A stretch of 64,000 nt of DNA from Spirometra erinaceieuropaei (GCA_902702965.1 CACRXP010000067.1:459966-523965); one strand, 5' to 3'. Positions 23,887-35,723 are shown, counted from the first letter of the stretch. A program made the numbers and translations. The notes: generated by a model not told the origin, from the letters alone.

Positions 23887-23911
23887 AATTTATTTATTTA
23901 TTTATTTAAAA
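23887..23911 (+). repeat. (TTTA)n tail of element A
   Basis: About five copies of ttta followed by A's form the 3' terminus of the element, in place of a long poly(A). A short tandem tail is usual for CR1-like LINEs. Confidence 0.8.
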
Positions 23912-23944
23912 AATAAGGATCAGCGGTAACTTCTTTAAATGGAT

Positions 23945-24400
23945 TAAACACGTATTTGGGGGTTGCAATCATGTTAAGTGCATCGGTCAAAGGAAATCGG
24001 ACCCTTTGTGGTCGAGAATGGTGTTCCCCAGAGTCCAATACTGCGAACAATTTTGCTCCTAATGAACGATTGCGCAAGTGATTTGGAAAACAAAGCTGCA
24101 AAGTTTTCGGATAACATGAAACTCTGGATTGGAATTCACGGCCCTGTCGACAAAAATAGATCGCAGATGGAACTTAATCGGTTGGGCCAGTGGTTAAATC
24201 GATGGTAAGTAAATCACGCATTGTCTGCGTAACCAAGCCGCATTCCTCGGCACGAGAAGCTACCTGCTCGTTGGTACAGCTTAACATGACGTGGAAGTCC
24301 TGAAGGTTCTCGGTGTGCTGACGAGAACTGCTTAAAATCATCTATCCATTGTTGAAGAGCTGCAAAATGCACAATGTCCATACCGGAGGGCAAACACGAT
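23945..24400 (+). mobile_element. LINE family B fragment (RT core)
   Basis: The plus strand reads VVENGVPQSPILRTILLLMN, then DCASDLENKAAKFSDNMKLW. This is a decayed version of the GVPQGSVLGP...FADDLK core, with the F-A-D-D box reduced to FSDN. LGQWLNRW follows, then (frame changed) a VLKVLGVL-type segment. The same order occurs in the family B copy at 32.8-33.2 kb, and DNA such as 'tgtggtcgaga' is shared. It has neither an endonuclease nor a 3' end. It lies between the tail of element A and the tail of element C; its right boundary is uncertain (24.4-24.55 kb). Confidence 0.75.
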
Positions 24401-25324
24401 ATATAAATGTGAATGTTAACAGAGCTTTACTCGGAAGCGAAATCACAAGGGTTTCTCATTTTTGCTTTTTTCTGATTTACCCCAAAGCTATCTGTTATTG
24501 CCTTGATAGCGGAATCATGTTTAGCTATTCTCATATCTATGAACCTTACACACATAGAATACAATAGAATAGGTTTATTATAGCGCCCTTTGGGCACTGT
24601 CAGTCTCCTATGAACTCAGGAAAAAAAACCTATAACAAACTCATCTATTTCGACTGCCCTTTGGCTTCATTGGTTTTGGGTGCATAGCCAAAAGAGCGCG
24701 AATTGAGCGTTTGTTTTAAGTTAAAAAACCTGAGTTCCAAGGCGAAATAATAACAAAAATTTTAAAAAGAGAACGATATGTACAATATAAGAAATGAATT
24801 GTGCATTTTGGTAGTTTTTGGGGACATGAATAATAAGTCCTTCATGGAAATTGAAGAACTTTGATATCGGCCTGACCTTGAAATTATTTTCTAGTTGGGT
24901 AAAGTTGGGTGTTTTCTAATTGGTGGTTATCAGTCTATCTGGCCAGTTGCAAAGTGGCGGTCACACATTTCCTTCGTGTTTTGCAGGAGAAAGAAACATT
25001 CAATGGTAAGTCACAATAAAAGCTGTCAAAATAATATTGCATCATATATCATATTGTTCTTGTGAATAAGGCATTATAAGTGTAGTGGTCGACTGTTTAC
25101 TATGATGTAATATAGTTGTACATATGTTTAATATGTCCTACTTATCGACTTACGCAAAACAAATATGCAGGGTTTTATCGAAAGGGATGTTATTATTAGC
25201 CCCTTAAGGGATATATAGTGTCAGGTGACATAGCTGATGGAAACGAGAAAGAGAGGACAGAACGAATATTACTATCTGTTCTATGTTTATCGATGATGCC
25301 GTCTTTCATAAATGTGGTTGTTTT

Positions 25325-25390
25325 TAGTGCTATGTTCCGGTATTATTCAAGCGGCTGGCATCATCAGAGCCCTTTTGGACCAAATTCAGT
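25325..25390 (-). repeat. CTGATGA...GGAAC module downstream of element C ORF2
   Basis: Minus strand reads 'ggctctgatgatgccagcc' then 'gcttgaataataccggaac'. It sits immediately after the last recognisable ORF2 residues. The general layout (CTGATGATG, ~22 nt, then C-GGAAC) matches the modules at PLE ends and in the foldback elements, although the stem sequence differs. It may be part of the element's 3' region or a separate insertion. No fold was computed. Confidence 0.35.
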
Positions 25391-25399
25391 ATCAAAGAA

Positions 25400-28108
25400 T
25401 TGACTTGAAAAATGTCCTTTCTTATTCAAAAATAAATGTATATTGTTATTTGAGAGGAATTTCTTAGTTTTTATTTTAAACTCGATTAGGGCTCGACTTT
25501 TTCGGATAGAACTTGGAGAGCGTTCCAGATAGTCGCATACCTTATGGAGTAGAAGTTTGACCGTTAGGACTTTGTAAATATGGGGATTCGTAAAATGTCT
25601 TCGTTATTTCAGATGTTTCTGGGGGCGTTTTGTATGTTAGTAAATTCATTTTGAGAATATCTTGGTGATATTTGACCCTGAATAGGAAGTTTTGACCATT
25701 TTGGAGTCTTCTGATCCAGAGGTGTCGAAGACCGTATGTATGATATAGTTCTGAGTATGAACCCTGGGTGCCATCACTTCTGAATAAGAGTTAGTAAAAC
25801 GTCTCTGAATGCCTTCTAGTTTCTTTCTGCCGTCTGAGGGCATTATACCGAAGAAAATTGAGCAATAATCTAATAGAGGTAAAACGTACATTTTGAAAAG
25901 TTGTATTCTTAGTGCATTTAAGGTGAAATTTCTACATATGAATCCACACAGGCGGGTGGCTTTCGGTGATATTCGTTGAACGTGGGGAGATAAATTAAGG
26001 GTATTGTATAGCTGAGACCTAAATCTATAACCGATTGGGCCTCCGTTATTTCGTTATGCTCGAATATTATGGGGGGAAGCTTTTGTGGGCCAAAAATCAG
26101 GAGATGGCATTTTTCGGGCGAAAAGGGCATCTGCCATTGACTATTCCATTCGCTGAGTTTTCTGAGATCAGTTTCAATTGTTCTGTGAATACTGGCTACT
26201 GTATTCCCGTATATGCCTATGCACGATAAGTCGTGAATATATATGAGAAATAGAAGAGGGCTAGGATAGTGCCTTGAAGTACTCCACTGGTAATAGGTGG
26301 TGGTTCTGAGACCTATTTTTCAACTTTTCACGAGTTGATATCGGTTTTTAAGATAGGATTTAAGAAAATCGAGAAGGGGTGGTCTGATTCCATGACTTTT
26401 TAGCTTTATCAGTAGTCTTTTATGGAGGACTTTGTCAAGGGCCTTTTTAGATCCAATTATATGGAAGCTACTGTGTTTCCATCATCTCTATTACTGGAAA
26501 CGAATTCCAAAAAAGTAAGGTGGCAGGACTGACATGACTTTTTTAGGTAAAATGCGTGTTGAGAGGGGGGAATGAGGTTGGCGTTCTTGAGATAGCCTAG
26601 CAATTGGTTGTAAACTATTTTCTCGAGGATTTTAACTATAGCCGGTTTTCGGTGAAAACCACGAAAGTTTTGGGTATGAGATCGGTTGCCGCTTTTAAAG
26701 ATAGGTGCAATGGTGGAGTAGTTCCACATGTACGGAAAAATTGCACTTAACTGGAGTAAGGTAATTAACTTAGATAGGGGTATTGGAGCATATGTCATAT
26801 GCTTCAGAATACATGGTGGGACTTAATCCGTCCCATAGGAGTTATATTTGTTTGACGGCTACTTTAACAATTTCTTCGCTAAAAGGATCTCACTAAGGAT
26901 GTTCTCTGTCATCTCAGTCGGTTCGGGGATCGTTCCATCCTCGACTGTGTAGTTAGCCGAGAAGTATCTGTTACATGAGTTTGCTATTTTGTTGTCATTT
27001 GTTATAACTTGTCCTGATTCATCAATAATAGTTCGTGGTCCTGACTGTCGATGATTACTCATCAGTTTCTGAAACATCTGAGCTGTTCGTTCGGGGGACT
27101 CTAGAGCCCGATGTTCTGTTGCTATGGTATTTTGTGTTTCTATGTTCGTAACTAGTTCGAGAATTTCCCTTATTCGTCGAAATTTGGATAAATAACTTAT
27201 TGAGGGGTTGTGAAGCTGTTTTTCTAATTTTTTTAGTTTAGCTGAAAGGAAGTGTGGGATCAGTGATTTCGTATGCGGAGTCTTTCTTCTATCAAGGTAT
27301 CTCGAATTATAAACAGGACGGAGTATAATAGGTTAACTGCTTCCATAGGGGATGTTGTTAAAAGATATGAGCTTCAGTCTACTGACCTAATATAGTTGTT
27401 CATGGAGTCCTAGTCATGTTTTCTTGCGTTAAGGCAGGTGTTACTAAAATTGGGTGCTAGTTTTGCATTTAAGGGGAGTGTGGAAATTATTGCTTTGTGG
27501 TCACTTTCAAAGGTTGCGCAGTCAAAGTGCATATAGAGGGGCCAGATGTCGCTGGTGAAAATAACGTCTAGTATATTGTTTCCTCGGGTGGGTTTGTCAA
27601 CTATTTGTGTCCAGTTATTAAGAAAGAATTGAAGATAACAATTCTTCGTGTCTGGTAGGTGCCGATAATTCGACCCAGTTTATTTCTGGGCGGTTAAGGT
27701 CACCTGCGATTATCTTATATTCAGTTTAAGAGGTTGAGACTTCTGTCATCACTACTAAATTCTGGAGGGGATTAGATGCATCCGACTAGTATGTTTTCGT
27801 GGGTACGAGGTTTTTTTGTGGCAAAACACGCTTCTCCAACAAAGGTTTCGGTTGAGACATCAATACCACTTTGTTCAATGCTAGTTTTGATGTAGATAAG
27901 ACAAACTGCGACTCGTTTACTAACACGGTCCTGTCGATAGGAATTATAATTTGGGACATACAGTGAAGCATTCGATATAAGCTCATTTGCCCATGATTCT
28001 GTAATGCAAATTATATCGGGGTTTTATATCTTAACGAAATTTCTCAGTTGGGATATTTTGTTGACAACCGATCTCGAATTCATAAGAGCTATCTTCAGGA
28101 TGTCGGAT
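25400..28108 (-). pseudogene. Element C ORF2 (endonuclease-reverse transcriptase remnants)
   Basis: From the 5' side: the endonuclease begins ALMNSRSVVNKISQLRNF near 28105. It continues CITESWANELI (catalytic E) and YNSYRQDRV near 27970, then GDLNRPEINWVEL near 27700. The RT N-terminal part includes DESGQVITNDNKIANSCNRY (about 27000). The next block, NYSTIAPIFKSGNRSHTQNF then QHAFYLKKSCQSCHLTF, corresponds to the I-P-K-x(n)-Y-R-P and QHGF-SC motifs. Further on are FSPEKCHLLIFG, VIDLGLSYTIPL, KMYVLPLLDYCSIFFG and the C-terminal SRALIEFKIKTKKFL. The catalytic YADD region lies in the damaged 26140-26450 stretch and was not found intact. Too many stops for activity. Confidence 0.8.
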
Positions 28109-28109
28109 A

Positions 28110-28980
28110 TGGAAGAGGTCGGCTGTGGTGAAAAAAAGTTTTTCTGAGGGTACTTTGATTGAGTGATGGACTAAATGGAGATAAGTGTGCGGTTCTTGGA
28201 GGATATGCTGATGCGTATAACGAAGTGTGAGTGCATGGCTTAGTGTGTATGGATTGAGTGTACATATGGGGAGGTGTGTTAGCTAGGTGGTAGTTGTATC
28301 TAAATAGAGTTTCAGTTGGGGAGGTGTAAAAGCCGAAGTAATTTGTGGAAGTGTCATTAGGTAGTAAGAAGTTTGGAATACAAGAGTAGTTTGGCTTATT
28401 CCTAAGCCGTGCAGGTGGAATTTGGGGAGTCGAGGTGCAGTTATAGAAGCTTATTTGTTTCTGGTTAGAATTTGGAGAACTCCTATTTGTTTTGTCTACA
28501 CACTTGCGACGTTCTGGTTGTGCTGGTGTGCTTAATAATGCCTTTTGGTGTGTGTGTCTTGTTTGGCAGTCCTTTTCTAGTACTGGTTGATCGGTTTTGG
28601 GGGCGTTGTAAAAGTTATATTGCTATCTAATGGTGTCACATGACTGGGTCCGGGATATTCGTCATCGTTTTGTTGCAGTTGAACGTTGTTACTTCGTTGT
28701 GCCTCCCTTGTTTCTTTGTGTCCAGCATTCCTAACTGCTTTTGAATTTGCGCGTTTTATGTCCTGAGAACAAGAATCAGAAGTACTTGCTAGAGGTCCTC
28801 ATACGGGGGCTGTGGCTTTATCAGTTTATTTAGGCTGGTCTGTGAGTTTCTATCTATTAGCGCCAGAAATAGAGGCAGTAGCTAGATGTTCAGCAGAAGG
28901 ACGGGAGAGCTGATTATCGAGTTTGTAACTGGTGTCTTTTTCCTGAAGTTTGCGTCTTTGCATGGGTGTCAAGTCTGACC
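28110..28980 (-). pseudogene. Element C ORF1 remnant (low-complexity)
   Basis: The minus strand from about 28965 reads MQRRKLQEKDTSYKLDNQLS and continues as a serine/threonine/proline/asparagine-rich sequence with several stops. It includes DDEYPGPSHVTPLDSN and PPKPINQY, and in another frame YFGFYTSPTETLFRYNYHLA. The composition resembles the proline-rich part of element A ORF1 and it directly precedes the ORF2 endonuclease, the position expected for ORF1. No RRM core or zinc knuckle was seen, so the RNA-binding part may be lost or lie upstream. Confidence 0.5.
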
Positions 28981-29799
28981 CTATACATGAAAGTATATTT
29001 TTGCTACGACTGCCTGGTCATATCGCTATGTATTAGAGAGTTAATGACAGGTATGGACATAACATTATGTACATGCATGAGCAACAATTCCATTGTGCCT
29101 CTTCCTTATAAGCAGATATTTAAGTATTCTAAAAATGGGAACAAAATACGATCATGTGTGAATATTTCTTAGAGGCACCTCCTGAAGGGACTCCAAAATG
29201 TTAGTCGATGGAAAGTGGAGAGAATCAACAAATTAACATTTGTTACCTTTCTGTAGACATCCCCTCAATGCGTCAGGGTGGCCAAAGGGGCAAAGAGTGT
29301 TACGTTCATAGAGGAAGAACTTCCCTTTACATAAACGCGGAGCTGAGCCTGACTGAGCACAAGTTAAATTATTCTGCGCTCCGACGGGGACTATTTGGAC
29401 TTGGTCACCACTTCAGAGTTCTCGTCTCTGACATGCATACTGGCATCGTAGGTAAAGAAGAGCTTTGAGCATTTTTGGAATATTTTTTACGCGCCGAAAA
29501 TCGCCAGTAAACTGCATAAAGTGTAATGTGCTTACTAGCACGGTTTAACTGACTGCGCTGGCAACTCGCGGTTATTTGCAGCCTTGAAAATCAATCGTTC
29601 AAAGCCTTTAAGGTCTGCAGTTGTTAAAGTCTTATGACATATGCAAAAGGCTAAGTCGTTTCTGATTAAATTCCAAGAAATTTATCAGATTTTAAGTATT
29701 TTTGCGATCACTGAGTTTTGATTATTTATTTTATTTCGTCATATACAATCTGACGTCTTCGTTATAACTTAGAAAATGAAACTACACCTATTCTATCAT
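28981..29799. other. No gene recognised
   Basis: Spacer between the 5' side of element C and the 5' side of family B. Short frames only; no motifs. Confidence 0.4.
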
Positions 29800-29989
29800 A
29801 TCGAAGCAGTAATCTAACTGTAATATTACGACCAGCGGCGGCACATCTTTGGAAGGTAAGTCTGGTGAGATTTCCTTCGCATCCAGAATCTGCGCTCGCT
29901 GTAACTGCACTTCCAGCCAACGATTACCAAAGAGTGCTAAAAGCGTAAACGAAGCTGCCGATAAGGGCACACTCGATTCTCACGCAAGA

Positions 29990-30908
29990 TAACTTAAACG
30001 ATGTCAAAAAAACATTGCCTGGCGCGGAAGCCATCTCGGTTAAGGGTCTTGACGTTAATGACGGGATTTCTCTTTTGCCAGGAGACGATATAACTAGGCC
30101 ATCCAGAAAACTGTTGTCCACTTGTTCTCGTAACCACCCTGAGTGACCTGCAGAGCCAGTATTTTAGTGCGAAGACAGCAACCAGTGGGAAGGGAGATTG
30201 GGATATGCAATAACAGGAGTCTGCAGTCACAACCAGCCCTGATGTGCTGCTCTGTATAGTCGGTCAACTGCAGAAGTATGCGTCCAAGCGACGATTCCGT
30301 GAATCGTCTTCGGCCATATGCAGAGAATTCACCCAAATAAAAATTAAGGAGAATCGCGACCGCCAACAGTGCCTGATTATCAATAGCTGGTCTGAATCGA
30401 ATGCAGTCAGATATGAAGAGCATATCTCGGAGGATCTTGCTTCTGCTCATAGTCTACTGAAGCAATCACTCCGGAAAGACATGGAACTAAAGGTTATGAA
30501 AGCATTTGGGATAGGAAAACGGGATGAAGATGGGATAGCAGAACTACCACCTCGTCCTCTCAAAATAATGCTGCAGAAAAAAGAGCAAATCAAGTTGATC
30601 CTCTCCAAAAAATCGACTTCAGAGACATACACATACACGTGTTTTTTTTTCAACCGGACTACTCACCAGCAGAACGACTGAAACGTGAGGAACGCCTCTT
30701 AGAGTCAAAACCGGGACTGATGTGGGGCAAACACAATCTTGCTATCTTCAAGGGGAAAATAATTTCAGTGGAAACAGTCAGTAATACTAAGAACGACGGC
30801 AGTTCTTCAGCTAACTCAGACACGTTTGTGGAACCAGCCGCTCGAGGCGACATCACAAGTAAGCCCCTAACGTCCAGTGTTCTGACTGAAGCAACGGACA
30901 TTTATTGA
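29990..30908 (+). pseudogene. Element B ORF1 (RRM-like RNA-binding protein)
   Basis: The core (30250-30700) reads RQQCLIINSWSES, then SLRKDMELKVMKAFGIGK, PPRPLKIMLQKKEQIKLIL and (after a frame change near 30645) QPDYSPAERLKREERLLESK followed by NLAIFKGKIISVE. This is the typical layout of a LINE ORF1 RRM: a first strand, 'RPLKV'-like strand, 'DxSPxERxxRxxL' helix and final strand. An upstream open stretch with GAEAISVKGLDVNDGISLL (about 30030) probably belongs to the N-terminal extension. The ORF ends with a stop at 30906-30908, about 100 bp before the endonuclease. One stop cluster near 30150-30240 and one frameshift are visible. Confidence 0.75.
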
Positions 30909-31004
30909 AACCATCAAGTAGAGACGTCCACAGAAAATGGCGTCTGACATAACGCAAAAATTGCCCAAGATAGTGACAAGTGCAGCCGGAAATCCGGCTG
31001 GTAA

Positions 31005-33775
31005 AAAAAATGTAGATGCTTGTACACAAATGCCCAAAGCATCATATCGAGACTAGACGGGCTAACACTTTGCCTTGCCGAATTGTCTCCGGATGTTTTA
31101 GCAGTAATCGAGACCTGGCTGTGCGGAAACATTTGCGATAGTGAAATAGCCTTTCCTGGATACCAAATTTATCCGACGGCTAGGAAACGTCGTCAGGGTG
31201 GTAGTGGAGTCGTGTATGCGAATGAAGGCCTGACAATGTCGGAAACCACCGCAGAGATTTCGTGCAGCATCGAAGGCATTTTTTTGACCACCAAAGGTAC
31301 TGGCTCCCCTAGTGTCGATGTCCTCACTGCCTACCGACCACCCTGGACAGACCAAATTGCCGACACTCAAATATTGGCGCAGTTGAAGAAATTTTCCAGT
31401 CCACCTAACATCATGGTCATGGGCCACTTCAACGCACTACGAATTACCTGGAACCCCCTCCAAGGGTCAGGTGCAAAGTCGACATACGATAGTTGTCTGC
31501 TGAACAAATGATTTAAGGCATTCTTTAGACAACATGCAATGTTTCCAACGATAGCACGTGAAGGACAATGGCCAAACTGCCTGAATTTAGTTTTAACGAA
31601 CGCACCAGACAGCATGGACGAGGTCATCACCATGACGCCCATTAGCCGAAGTGACCATGTAGTGCTTATGTGGGATTATTCGTTATTGACCGTTTCGCAT
31701 AGTCCGGACCAAAATAAGGCGCAATGTTTTGGTGGGGCGATTTCAATCAGATGAGGGCAGACTTAACCTTTCTCAACTGGAGCTCATTGTTTACAGGTAA
31801 TGCCAACGCTGATTGGAAGTTGTGAAAGAACGTCCTTCTGTAGCGCATCAACATCCTCTGTCCAACGACTAGCGTAAGACTTGACAAACGCCCTGGGAGG
31901 CTTAATAGCAACCTAAAGAAAGAAATCAGCAATAATCAAAAATTATGGGGAAAATACTGCGTCACTAAAGAAGTCGAACATTTAACACCAACAAGACACA
32001 GAGGAACAGACTGAAAAACATGATTAAATAAAAGCGGCGGGAATTCGAGAAGAATTTGCTGCTGGAACGACGAAGAATCCAAAATTACTCTACAGCTACC
32101 TCCAACGATCTACAACGAACAAAGATCAAAACCCGTTAATAAGGACTACTGAAAGTGATGAGATGGCTGATAGTAGAGATAAGGCTGCGTTTTTTCACGG
32201 TTTTTCCTAACAGTCTACTCAAACGAGGCCATGTTCCTTCCTCAATACACAAAACAACCGCCGTCCGCAAGCATCCGTAATATACTGATCACAGAAAGCA
32301 TTATCCGAAAAGAATTTGAGGCATTGAACGAATCGAAGTCGTCAGAACCGGACGGGAATCCACCCAAGTTTCTCAAGAAACTTGCTATTGAGCATTCTGT
32401 GTCTTTCTCGATGCTCTTTCAAACGTCATTTGGCATCGGAGCTCTGTTTGCCGATTGGAGCTGGTGAATATTACTCCGCAATACAAAGGAGGTTGCAGGA
32501 TATCGTGACAGATGACAGGTCCATTAGCTTGACACGTACTGTCTACAGAGTTATGGAAAGGATCATAAAGAGTCAACTGATACATTTCGTGAAATTTCAC
32601 GGTCTGCTTTTGGAATGCCAACATGGTCATCGGAAAGGAAGTTCCTGTACGACAAACTTACTGCTAGCTCTCCAGAGACGGACCCGAGGTGTTGACAACA
32701 GGCATGCGGTCCACATAACTTTCGTTGACTTCAAGAAGGAGTTCCACACTGTGCCACACCAGGGGCTGTTGCAAAAGCTGAAAAAGATAGGTATCAATTG
32801 CAACTTCATGGTTGGTCGACAGCGGGTTGTGTGCAGTAGTCATGGGAAATCAGATCCTGCTGTGGTCGAGAGAGATTTTTCCCAGGAGTCAAAACTGGGA
32901 CCCATTTTGTTCCTTACACAGATAGACGATGCAACAAGGGCTTGAGACTGCGAAGCATTAAGGTTTGGCGATGATACGAAGATATGGAGTGTAATTAAAG
33001 ACACTGCCGACCGAGACGGAGTGCGGATAAAACTAAATCGGACGGAAGCATGGTCAAATCGCTGGCTACAGAGGTTCAACGTTGGTAAGTGTAGCATAAT
33101 TTACCTACAGTCGACATAAGAGAATACTTCCTAAGCAGTGAAGAATTACCAGACATCGAAGCCCAAAATGACCTGGGTGTGCTGACGACCGACTACCTAA
33201 AACCATCCGTTCATTGTTCGAGATTTACAAGAAGCTCAATTTCTTTACTGTACGCCATCAAGCAGGCGTTAATTGATTTTCACGAAGATACTTTCTCAAG
33301 GACATTCGGAACATTCGTCCCGCCGCACTGGCAGTATGGCGTAGGAGCCTGAAGACCGTGGGTGGTTGAGGATCAAAACTGCCTCAAAAAGTTCGAAGAG
33401 AGCCAGGACGATGGTTAGGAGTCAAAACGTCTTTCCTTATGCAACCCGCCTTGTTAATTTAAATCTCTTTCTTTTGCGTTATTGGTTCCTTCGCGAGGAT
33501 CTCTTGCAAGTATTTCACATTGTTAAGGTGTTGGATTGCAGCCTGACCTTGGAGGACTTTTTGAATTTGCTATCACGTCCAGCCTATGAGGTCACCCGTT
33601 TAAACTGTGCACTCAGTAGGCAAGGCTGGATGTGCGGAAGTTCACCCTCTTCGTTCGAGTGGTCAAATCATGAAATGCCCTTCCTACAGATGTTGTGATT
33701 TCACCATCTCTAGCAAACTTTAAAAAGAACCTCAACCTATGCATATTCCGAAATTATCAAGAGCGATGAGAGCTC
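31005..33775 (+). pseudogene. Element B ORF2 (endonuclease-reverse transcriptase)
   Basis: The APE endonuclease shows YTNAQSIISRLDGLTL, VLAVIETWLCG (catalytic E), RKRRQGGSGVVYANEGL, YRPPWTDQI, MVMGHFNALRITW (GDFN changed to GHFN) and RSDHVVLMW. The RT shows SSEPDGNPPKFLKKLA, SISLTRTVYRVMERIIK, CQHGHRKGSSCTTNLLLAL, FVDFKKEFHTVPHQGLL (catalytic D kept), a degraded VPQGS region and RFGDDTKIW (FADD to FGDD, 32964-32975). The C-terminal tail is 33400-33775, ending ANFKKNLNLCIFRNYQER before TGA. At least four frame changes and several stops separate these blocks. A stop at about 31510 splits the endonuclease. Confidence 0.88.
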
Positions 33776-33960
33776 TGGCTCATCCATTGTAACTCGTACT
33801 CATTCTGGCTTAACATTATGGGCTATTTTAAAATATTTACGCCCTGAAACCTTTTCTGTACAACAAACATTTTACGTTGCAAATAGGGTACAGAAATGCT
33901 TACGTCTATTTCCCTCAATAAACTGAGCTAAACTGAACTGAATGCCAAGAAGGCTGAGTG

Positions 33961-34708
33961 CACATGTGGCGGAAGAGATACTATAAGCTGCTGGAAAAGA
34001 CAAAATGGTGATTTTAAAAGTCCTGAATGGTCTAAAGTCCTAACTTTACAAGTGCCGAATTTGTGCGCTTAGCGCTCCCTCTGGAGTATAAACAGATCCG
34101 TGATCTGATACAGGAACACTGGATTGTACGGGGTAGTAGCTATGCCCTACAAATCAGTTGCCCATTCTCATCGACCAGAACAACTAATTTATATTGAAAT
34201 CCAATCAAACGTTGTCGCCATTTGAACCCGCAGGTGGTGGTTGTACGTTTTCAACGACACAGCAATAATGGACACAGGAAAGGAATTTCCTCGAACCGAA
34301 GCTTCTCAGACTCAGTCCAAGTGTTTATGAATGGATGTTCGAGCTTGCTCCACTATCCACTGCAAAATACCGACGCAATTCTCACGAGCTACCAACAGGC
34401 AGTCGGTAGTATAAAAGTGCTAGATAATCTAAAACGCTGACAGCAAATGTGACCGTAACATATCACATATTCATGGATATCACATATTATAATTGTGCGG
34501 ATCTTGTGTCGTTTCATGAAGCACCTGCGAGGTAAATCGGCTTACTAGGGCCCCTCAGCAATTCCCATGTAACTGCTTTATTAACTCTAGTAGTGCTAAG
34601 AATACGACTCGACCCTTTGATTGATCTCGAGCTTAAGCGCACAGGAAGTGTTTACGTGACCAAAATATAGCAGTATTTTTGTTTTAAGAATTCAAGTTGT
34701 TAAAAATG
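33961..34708. other. No gene recognised
   Basis: Spacer between LINE B and the PLE. No motif or repeat match found. Confidence 0.4.
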
Positions 34709-34746
34709 TGTTTTCGGTAATTCTTCATCAGGCCAATACAGCTACA
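34709..34746 (-). repeat. 3' terminal CTGATGA...GAAA module of PLE family 2
   Basis: Minus strand: 'ctgtattggcctgatgaag' then 'aattaccgaaaac'. It shares about 30 of 36 positions with 12601-12640. CTGATGA is followed by GAAA after 9 nt. Stem II is too poor to expect self-cleavage now. Confidence 0.5.
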
Positions 34747-35193
34747 TTACGGAATGAAAATGTACAAAATTAACAGTGTTTATAGGTGTATCAAGGGCCA
34801 TTACGTCATTACTACTCATATTACTCACGCCGCCCGTATGATGAGGTCGGTGGGTTTTGGTCCTCAGAGCTAGGGTATAGTTGTAAAATGTCTTTAAGTG
34901 ATGCTCTTGGATTGTGTTCACGGAGTACGCATCACTGAAATAATGGATTGTAGGCAGCATTTCATCATCATTTGTAGTTTGCGTTCGCAACGGCAGAGAG
35001 CACTTGTCAGGGTTTTCTGACTGCATAACCACGGATTCGCTAGCCGTATAGGCATCGCCTCGGCCTTTGATAGTATTTGTTGGCATAGGCCTTTAGAGAC
35101 GTTTGCTGGTGTCCAATGGACAACTTGAAATGCTTCCTTAACATCGACTCGGTGATCGGTTTTGATTAAATGTGCGAGAATAGAACTCGAAAT

Positions 35194-35667
35194 CTATCGA
35201 GCCTCACCTATGTGTAACCGGGCGGGCATATGTTCACGCACCCTACTTACCAGGCATCTCGTTGTAGAGCTGATGTATCCCGCTCCACAGGAGCAAGTGA
35301 ATGAGTAGATGCACCAATGATGTGTCCTCCAACGGCAGCCTGCATTCACCTCCCAAACTTTGGAAAGGGGGCGTTTGTGAAGCATACAAGTCAATTCGCC
35401 GACCGGGAATCCCCTCATGATAGTTGTAATTAAGCGGCGTCTGACTAGTTCGCTCTCTTCGTCTCCTGCAAAAGCAAATCTTATGAATACATCATTCTTT
35501 TGCGCAGTCGCAACAGTGAGCTTTGCGGCGCGTTCCCTAATATTTCGAAGGATAACACTATCTGGGTATCCGGCCTGACAAAGTGTATTCCTCAGCTGTT
35601 GGAGGTACGCTTCAATTGCCTCAGGTGAGCATATGCGCCTTACTGTAGCCACCAATCCCTGTACCAA
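35194..35667 (-). pseudogene. PLE-2 GIY-YIG endonuclease region
   Basis: A 157-codon open frame. Residues ~70-110 (RRRLITTIMRGFPVGE and the linker following) precede the nuclease. Near residues 117-150 the sequence reads CIYSFTCSCGAGYISSTTR then SRVREHMPARL. This is the GIY-YIG fold pattern of PLEs: an IY pair, a CSCG zinc-binding-type turn, YIG (here YIS), T-x-R, and R-x-x-EH with the catalytic-region glutamate-histidine. The glycine of YIG is changed to serine. In PLEs this domain nicks the target for reverse transcription. It follows the RT in the same orientation, so it is the C-terminal part of one broken polyprotein rather than a separate gene. Confidence 0.8.
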
Positions 35668-35723
35668 AACTGTGGAAATTAACGCATTGTCCCGTTCGGG
35701 TTTTTTATTCGGAACATCCTGCT

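Larger units (their letters stand above)
19300..23912 (+). mobile_element. LINE element A (CR1/Jockey-like), nearly full length, inactive
   Basis: A non-LTR retrotransposon with a 5' untranslated region, ORF1 (19407-20706), ORF2 (about 20715-23717) encoding an APE-type endonuclease and a reverse transcriptase, a 3' untranslated region with an inverted repeat, and a (TTTA)n tail. The tail and domain order point to the CR1/Jockey group; a phylogeny would be needed for the exact clade. The 5' boundary is uncertain. It carries several frameshifts and stops, so it is dead, but most domains are still readable, suggesting moderate age. Fragments of the same family lie at 15.6 and 37.4 kb. Confidence 0.92.
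24550..28980 (-). mobile_element. LINE element C (CR1/Jockey-like), decayed
   Basis: A minus-strand non-LTR element whose order (3' to 5' on the map) is: tail at ~24550-24580 (minus strand reads AATAAACC then TATTC-type repeats), a small palindrome 'gcccaaagggc' just upstream, a ~0.8-kb 3' region, RT (25400-27080), endonuclease (27430-28110) and ORF1-like sequence (28110-28980). Many stops and frameshifts interrupt it. It is more decayed than elements A and D and appears to be a separate family related to A, judging by the same ORF1 style and the RT motif LGLSYTIPL versus LGVSYSKSL. Confidence 0.85.
29800..33960 (+). mobile_element. LINE element B (CR1-like), longest copy, inactive
   Basis: A plus-strand non-LTR element with ORF1 (about 29990-30908), ORF2 endonuclease (31005-31760), RT (about 31800-33200), C-terminal domain (33366-33775) and a 3' region ending in AAACTGAACTGAA near 33945. 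Three other fragments of the family are in the window (18.9, 23.95 and 44.4 kb). The 5' end is not sharply defined. Several frameshifts and stops make it inactive. Confidence 0.88.

Noticed and set aside
30094..30450. 118-codon minus-strand open frame
   Set aside because: It is antisense to the ORF1 of LINE B, which explains the openness.
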